DNA of 64,000 bases, from NCBI GenBank assembly GCA_949361645.1, contig OX442430.1, positions 5,196,543 to 5,260,542 on the forward strand, given 5' to 3'. The translations under genes were made by a program, and so were the position numbers. Origin of the DNA: Spongilla lacustris. Taxonomy: Eukaryota > Porifera > Demospongiae > Spongillida > Spongillidae. Below are positions 59,225-64,000 of this stretch, piece by piece; position 1 is the first letter of the stretch; every line of letters starts with the position of its first letter. Under the pieces are notes generated by a model that worked only from the letters and a program-made list of their open reading frames with translations, had not been told where the DNA came from and ran no database searches.

Positions 59225-59743
59225 TAAAAACTGAACTTGTTATGAAAAGACAATTGTCTATAGTCTTGTGATCGATTCATTAGAAGCACACATGTATGTG
59301 GATTGCTGTCGAGTATTAGGTATTTGTGTATGTGCATGGTATAGCAATGCTCCTACAAATTTTTAAGTGCATGAGTGATTAGGTACAGAGAGGTGCATGG
59401 AATGATTGAAGGATTGAGAGGGGACAGGGTAGGAAAGGAAGAAAGCCTGTGCTAGTCTATGAAACAAGGGTTAGCCATGCATGCTAGTGTGTTATAAGCC
59501 CTCAACAGTTACTCATACGTAACACTCACCCCCATGTCTACCGATTTTTAACTCAACTTGTAATCAAAAGGCAATGTCTAGTGATTGATTCACTATAGTC
59601 CTATTGGAATGCACACTCTTATGGAATGGTGTCAGGTATTGTGTATTAGCAATCTGTGCATGGGCATATCAAAGAACTCAAAAGTGTAGGAGTAATGTGG
59701 ATTAGGTACAGAGAGATGCATGGAAGGATAGAATAATGTAGAG
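59225..59743. other. Spacer between inner palindromes
   Basis: Contains two more degenerate copies of the minisatellite unit seen in P1 (GATTGAGAGGGGACAGG, AAGAAAGCCTGTG). No gene. Confidence 0.5.
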
Positions 59744-61132
59744 GAGACAGCTAGACCTCAGCATGCATGTGGAGTGGAACCTTCAACTGGAGCCGACCCC
59801 AAATACTGGGGCCAGCCACAATGGCCTTCTATCCTAGCCCCACACAGCTCCTCACTGCAAATGCAAATGAAGCCACTACCTATGAAACCATTATCCCCCA
59901 CACTACAAGAGGACTTACTGGTAGGGGAACCATCGTGGAGCTACCATCTCGCATTGGACAAATGGGGATACCACCACTGGAGCAGCCTCCATTTGTAGAG
60001 TGTACCTGCCTACGTTTTTCTCTTCACACATTTTGTGTTGTAGATCTACATGTAGATCTGAACTACTATAGACATGTACATGTACAGAGTAAAATTTATC
60101 TGGTGTGAAGCCATGCTGTTAGTGGTGAATATGGTTACCTGCCCTATCAGTACTGATTGCGGTGGGTCTGCACCCGTGGTTGGTGTATATAGACAACCAA
60201 GGCTTGCAGAGGGCGTTTTGCCTACTGGGAACTACATAGGTCTACTGTACTGTACGCGAGTAGCAAAATATGGAAGTGCCATTTTAAATTGCATGCACAG
60301 TCACAGCTACAATGTGGCACGATGAAGACATCAGAATTCATGACCACACAAGTGGAGTTAATAGACCCTACAAATTTAATGGATTCATCAACTACGTTAT
60401 ACCTAGCCCTAGGCTGGTGTTTCTGCAAAAATGTATGTGCGCGGGTAGTGTATAGTGGCCGTGGGGCACAGGTGAAACTGGGTTACACTGGTAATGTCTG
60501 GTGACATCTCTGACAGTGTAGGGTCTGCTAACTTCACTTGTGTGATCATGAATTCTGATGTCTTCATCGTGCCACATTGTAGCTGTGACTGTGCATGCAA
60601 TTTATGTGACATTCAAAATGGCACTTACATGTTTTGCTACTAGTTCTCAGTACATGTAGGCAAAACGCCCTCTGCAAGCCTTGGTTGTCTATTACACCAA
60701 CCACGGGTGCAGACCCACCGCAATCAGTACCGATAGGGCAGGTAACCGTATTCACCACTAACAACATGGCTTCACACCAGATAAGATTTACACAAAACAC
60801 GTAGATCTACATGTCTACAGTAGTTCAGATCTACATGTACAACACAAAATGTGTGAAGAGAAAAACGTAGGCATGTACACTCTACAAATGGAGGCTGCTC
60901 CAGTGGTGGTATCCCCATTTGTCCAATGCGGGCTGGTAGCTCCACGATGGTTCCCCTACCAGTAAGTCCTCTTGTAGTGTGGGGGATAATGGTTTCATAT
61001 GTAGTGGCTTCATTTGCATTTGCAGTGAGGAGCTATGTGGGGCTAGGATAGAAGGCCATTGTGGCTGGCCCCAGTGTTTGGGGCTGGCTGCAGTTCAAGG
61101 TTCCACTCCACATGCTGAGGTCTAGCTGTCTC
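59744..61132. repeat. Inner palindrome P2 with ~620-bp arms
   Basis: Arms 59744-60372 and 60520-61132 are inverted copies around a ~150-base spacer. The ends read GAGACAGCTAGACCTCA. The arms carry an open stretch (59767-60108 plus; mirrored on minus) reading MWSGTFNWSRPQILGPATMA and TIIPHTTRGLTGRGTIVELP, possibly a remnant of a protein-coding gene. Confidence 0.85.
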
Positions 61133-61624
61133 GACCCCATTCAACCCTGGTAATGTGGCAGCTGGCAGCTCTCCGGCCTGTTGGTAGTATGATTACACCA
61201 TATGTAAGAGGGGTGTTTAGGGGTGGGTGGGAGGGCTGGTCGTGTGGGGACTGAGAGTGCTATTGAGTAGGGGATGGCCTGGGCCTCGGATACAACTTGC
61301 AGTAGAGGAGGATAGGTAGTGGGAGATAGGGCCATGGGGATGAATGGGGCATGTGTGAATCCAGTTGATGGCTCCTCTAATATTGTGGGGGGTGCCGATT
61401 CCTATCGCAGTGTGAGAGCTGCATTATTGTGGGGACCCCCAATGACCCTGTAGGATTTTTTAGCACCTGATTGCTCCCTTGCTGACAGTCTGATAACTCC
61501 ACCTGCAATTGCTCCATGCACTAGTGCTAACTGTCTGGATATGTAGTGTGGGGCTATTAAGTCAACTTGCATTAATGGTTCTGTCCGCTAGCAGAGAGGG
61601 AGCTGACCTGATTGGACCCTGGGC
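61133..61624. other. Unique sequence between P2 and the right arm
   Basis: A G-rich stretch, with a 64-codon minus-strand frame (61141-61335) that may continue the P2 coding remnant. Nothing else recognised. Confidence 0.35.
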
Positions 61625-62585
61625 GATTACAGGGTGTAAATGGGACCAATGCATTGACCGCACAACCGACACACATACATGTACAGAGTGTAAATGAGAC
61701 AATAGATTTGATCCTAAAACAGACTCAAGTACAGGGTATAAATGGGATCAAAGATGTGACCCCACAACAGACTCAAGTACAGGGTGTAAATGGGAACATG
61801 GATTTGATCACAAGTACAGGGTGTAAATCAGACCATGAATTTCATCCCACAACAGACAAAAGTACAGGGTGTAAATGGGACCAATGAATTGACCCCACAA
61901 CAGACAAAAGTACAGGGTGTAAATGGGACCAATGAATTGACCCCACAACAGACACAAGTACAGGGTGTAAATGGAACCATGGATTTGACCCCACAACAGA
62001 CACAAGAACAGGGTGTAAATGGGACCATGGATTTTACCCCACAACAGATACAAGTACAGGGTGTAAATGGGACCATGGATATGACCCCACAACAGACAAA
62101 TGTACAGGGTGTAAATGGGACCAATGAATTGACCCCACAACAGACACAAGTACAGGGTGTAAATGGAACCATGGATTTGACCCCACAACAGACACAAGTA
62201 CAGGGTGTAAATGGGACCAATGAATTGACCCCACAACAGACACAAGAACAGGGTGTAAATGAGACCATGGATTTGATCACAAGTACAGGGTGTAAATAGA
62301 ACCATGGATTTGAGTCATTACAACAGACACAAGTACAGGGTGTAAATGGGAGCATGGATTTGACCCTAAAACAGACTCAGGTACAGGGTGTAAATGGGAT
62401 CATGCATTTGACCCCACAACAGACACAAGTACAGGGTGTAAATGGGACCATGGATTTGATCACAAGTACAGTGTGTAAATGGGACCATGGATTTGACCCC
62501 AAAATACACACGTACAGGATGTAAATGGGACCATGGATTTGATCCCACAGCAGACACTAGTACAGGGTGTAAATGGGACCACTGT
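61625..62585. repeat. 48-bp tandem array, right arm (about 20 copies)
   Basis: Units of 48 bases (measured between 61865, 61913 and 61961) contain CAGGGTGTAAATGGGACCA and TTTGACCCCACAACAGACAC. The period is a multiple of three, so frames of 150-175 codons stay open on both strands (16-residue period). Almost three times the size of its left-arm partner. Confidence 0.93.
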
Positions 62586-62659
62586 CGTTACTAGTCTCGT
62601 ACCCAGACTTAGATTTTCACAGCATCGGATGGATTACATCACCACTACGTGAAAAGTAA

Positions 62660-63165
62660 AAAATCCTTAACGACACAGATGTATGGTGTACCCCTTAATG
62701 ACACATACATAAGATGTACAGAGGTAACCCCTTAACGACACAGATGTATGGTGTACAGGTGACCCCTTAGCAACACATACAAAAGGTGTACAGAGGTATC
62801 CCCTTAACGACACAGATGTACAGTGTACAGGTGACCCCTTAACAACACATAAATAAGGTATACAGAGGTACGACACAGATGTATGGTGTACAGGTAACCC
62901 CTCGATGACACAGATGTATGGTGTACAGGTGATACCTTAACAACACATACACAAAGTGTACAGAGGTAACCGGACTTAACGACACAGGTGTATGGTGTAC
63001 AGGTGACCCCTTAACAACACATACATAAGGTGTACAGAGGTATCCCCTTAACGACACAGATGTATGGTGTACAGGTAACCCCTTGATGACACAGATGTAT
63101 GGTATACAGAGTTAACCCCTTAACAACACAGATGTATGGTGTACACTGCAGAGGTGACCTTAAAC
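62660..63165. repeat. Tandem array (~36-bp half units), right arm
   Basis: Inverted counterpart of 55620-56590, with units such as AACGACACAGATGTATGGTG and CAACACATACATAAGGTGTA. Confidence 0.9.
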
Positions 63166-63204
63166 TATACAAAAAGCATGCATCTCACAATATGGTTCAT
63201 TTGT

Positions 63205-64000
63205 CATGAACCATTGTTGGTCTTGTTGTAAGTATACAGTGCGGCTGGGGTGCCGTACGTCTTGCCACACACCGAACAGGAAAATGGCCTGTCAATTTCA
63301 GATTTTAGCGTACGCCTCGCGGCCTGCGCTTGGGTGGACCCTGGCTTCCTTTGTCGACACTGGAATCCGTGTTCGTCACCTGGAACAGCAGGCTGCTTGT
63401 GAGTGTTCTTTTTGTGCAGGGACAGGGGGCCTGGCTACTGGCATACTTCTTGCCACATACATGTACAGTGCATTGGTAGGCAAGGATTAGTTCAGACCTG
63501 GGTCTGCAAATTCCTCCTGCCAGAAACACAGCTATTGCCTTCACCTTGCAATTCACTGTGAGTGTCATCTGCATACATGTACTTATGACCCTCAACAGTA
63601 GGTAAGTGAGGAAGGTCTTGGTTTGTCATTTTCTGCTACTGCATGGGATGAAGCATTACCGCATGTGTAGGAAGAGTTGGCCTCTGAGCTTTGTGAAGGC
63701 TTTGGACACACCTTGTCCCTTTTCTTGGGGTCACGAACGTATTCCCTCACCTTCTCGTACAGGTACAGTGACCGCGTCAGGGACAATCCACTTGGGGGTA
63801 ATAACAGGTGGCATCACTTGGCTCTGATAAGCCTAATGTCCTTTATGGCCACTCCAGCCCTCAGCATGGTTACCTCGGTGGGGTTTGTGTCCCATGGCAA
63901 GGTCTCCATCCTCACGACACCAGGGTGGTCTTGATCAAACTCAAATGTGCGGTAGTGTCCTAGGCCAACCAGAGGACCAAACCACTGGCCCAAGAAGGCA
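63205..64000 (-). pseudogene. Decayed zinc-finger protein gene, right arm copy (partial)
   Basis: Same content as 54789-55584 on the opposite strand. The 64-codon linker frame (63592-63786 minus) translates identically to 55003-55197. Small differences appear at the far end: near 63863-63925, SMVTSVGFVSHGKV replaces SMLISVGFVSDGKV in the antisense frame. Both copies carry the same disabling changes, so decay came before the duplication, or the arms are kept alike by gene conversion. Confidence 0.6.

Larger units (their letters stand above)
54400..64000. repeat. Giant nested inverted repeat (foldback), right end beyond the window
   Basis: The left arm (54400-57014) and right arm (about 61625-64000 and beyond) are inverted copies. 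Base 64000 corresponds to 54789, so about 390 bases of the right arm lie outside. Long arm segments are near-identical: the antiparallel frames 55299-55583 and 63206-63490 translate identically over 94 codons. The centre contains two smaller palindromes (57015-59224 and 59744-61132). The structure resembles foldback-type transposons such as FB/Galileo, with tandem repeats inside long inverted arms; that analogy is inference. Confidence 0.85.
62592..64000 (-). mobile_element. Right-arm copy of the TAGTCTCGTACCCAGA sub-element (partial)
   Basis: It starts TAGTCTCGTACCCAGAC at 62592 and mirrors 56657 back to 54789. It includes the tandem array (62660-63165) and the zinc-finger remnant on the minus strand (63205-64000). 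The window ends before its second terminus. Confidence 0.8.

Noticed and set aside
61808..62355. Open frames of 154-175 codons on both strands over the 48-bp array
   Set aside because: The 48-base period is a multiple of three; openness on both strands argues against coding. Its left-arm partner keeps no comparable frame.

Overview
The window is eukaryotic nuclear DNA, most likely from a marine invertebrate and probably a sponge. That placement is inferred from short introns with canonical splice sites, animal-type genes (an ARF6-like GTPase, pieces of the spliceosomal factor RNF113, a BEN-domain protein), hAT, Tnp2-type and Ty3 elements, and sequence rich in CATGCATG and TACATGTA motifs. No database search was possible, so the phylum is not proven. 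The window is repeat-rich. Two host genes look intact; most of the rest is transposons, foldbacks, satellites and their nested remains.

Layout. 1016-2649 holds a seven-exon gene for a small single-pass membrane protein. 3.2-10.0 kb is a ~181-bp satellite split by a decayed hAT element (4033-7140) with a 5-bp target duplication. 11.7-12.6 kb is a 240-bp tandem repeat. 12759-19044 is an apparently intact two-gene DNA transposon: a BEN-domain protein on the minus strand and a Tnp2-type transposase on the plus strand, divergently transcribed inside CACCCAAGGAA inverted termini. 20.6-25.0 kb carries ordered exons of an RNF113 (Cwc24) homologue on the minus strand. It is broken, and a ~1.8-kb 19-bp minisatellite lies in the intron that splits its CCCH finger.

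26.8-30.1 kb is a foldback element with ~690-bp arms. 31296-32088 is a young element with identical 107-bp inverted termini and a 9-bp target duplication. 35807-37378 is a non-autonomous hAT with an 8-bp duplication that itself contains a CAGAGGCGG-ended insertion. 38299-42498 is a Ty3/gypsy LTR element with several disabling mutations. 43685-49940 is a ~6.3-kb element with TAGGCACTGCGGAAT ends and a 7-bp duplication. Its lysine-rich repeat ORF is interrupted by an 838-bp TA-targeting MITE.

51542-53119 is a four-exon, 178-codon ARF6-like GTPase with substitutions at positions that matter for nucleotide cycling. From 54400 to the right edge the window is a giant nested inverted repeat: near-identical arms carrying decayed zinc-finger sequence and tandem arrays surround two further palindromes.

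The likely most interesting items are the intact BEN + Tnp2 transposon, the giant foldback, and the ARF6-like protein with Val at residue 157.
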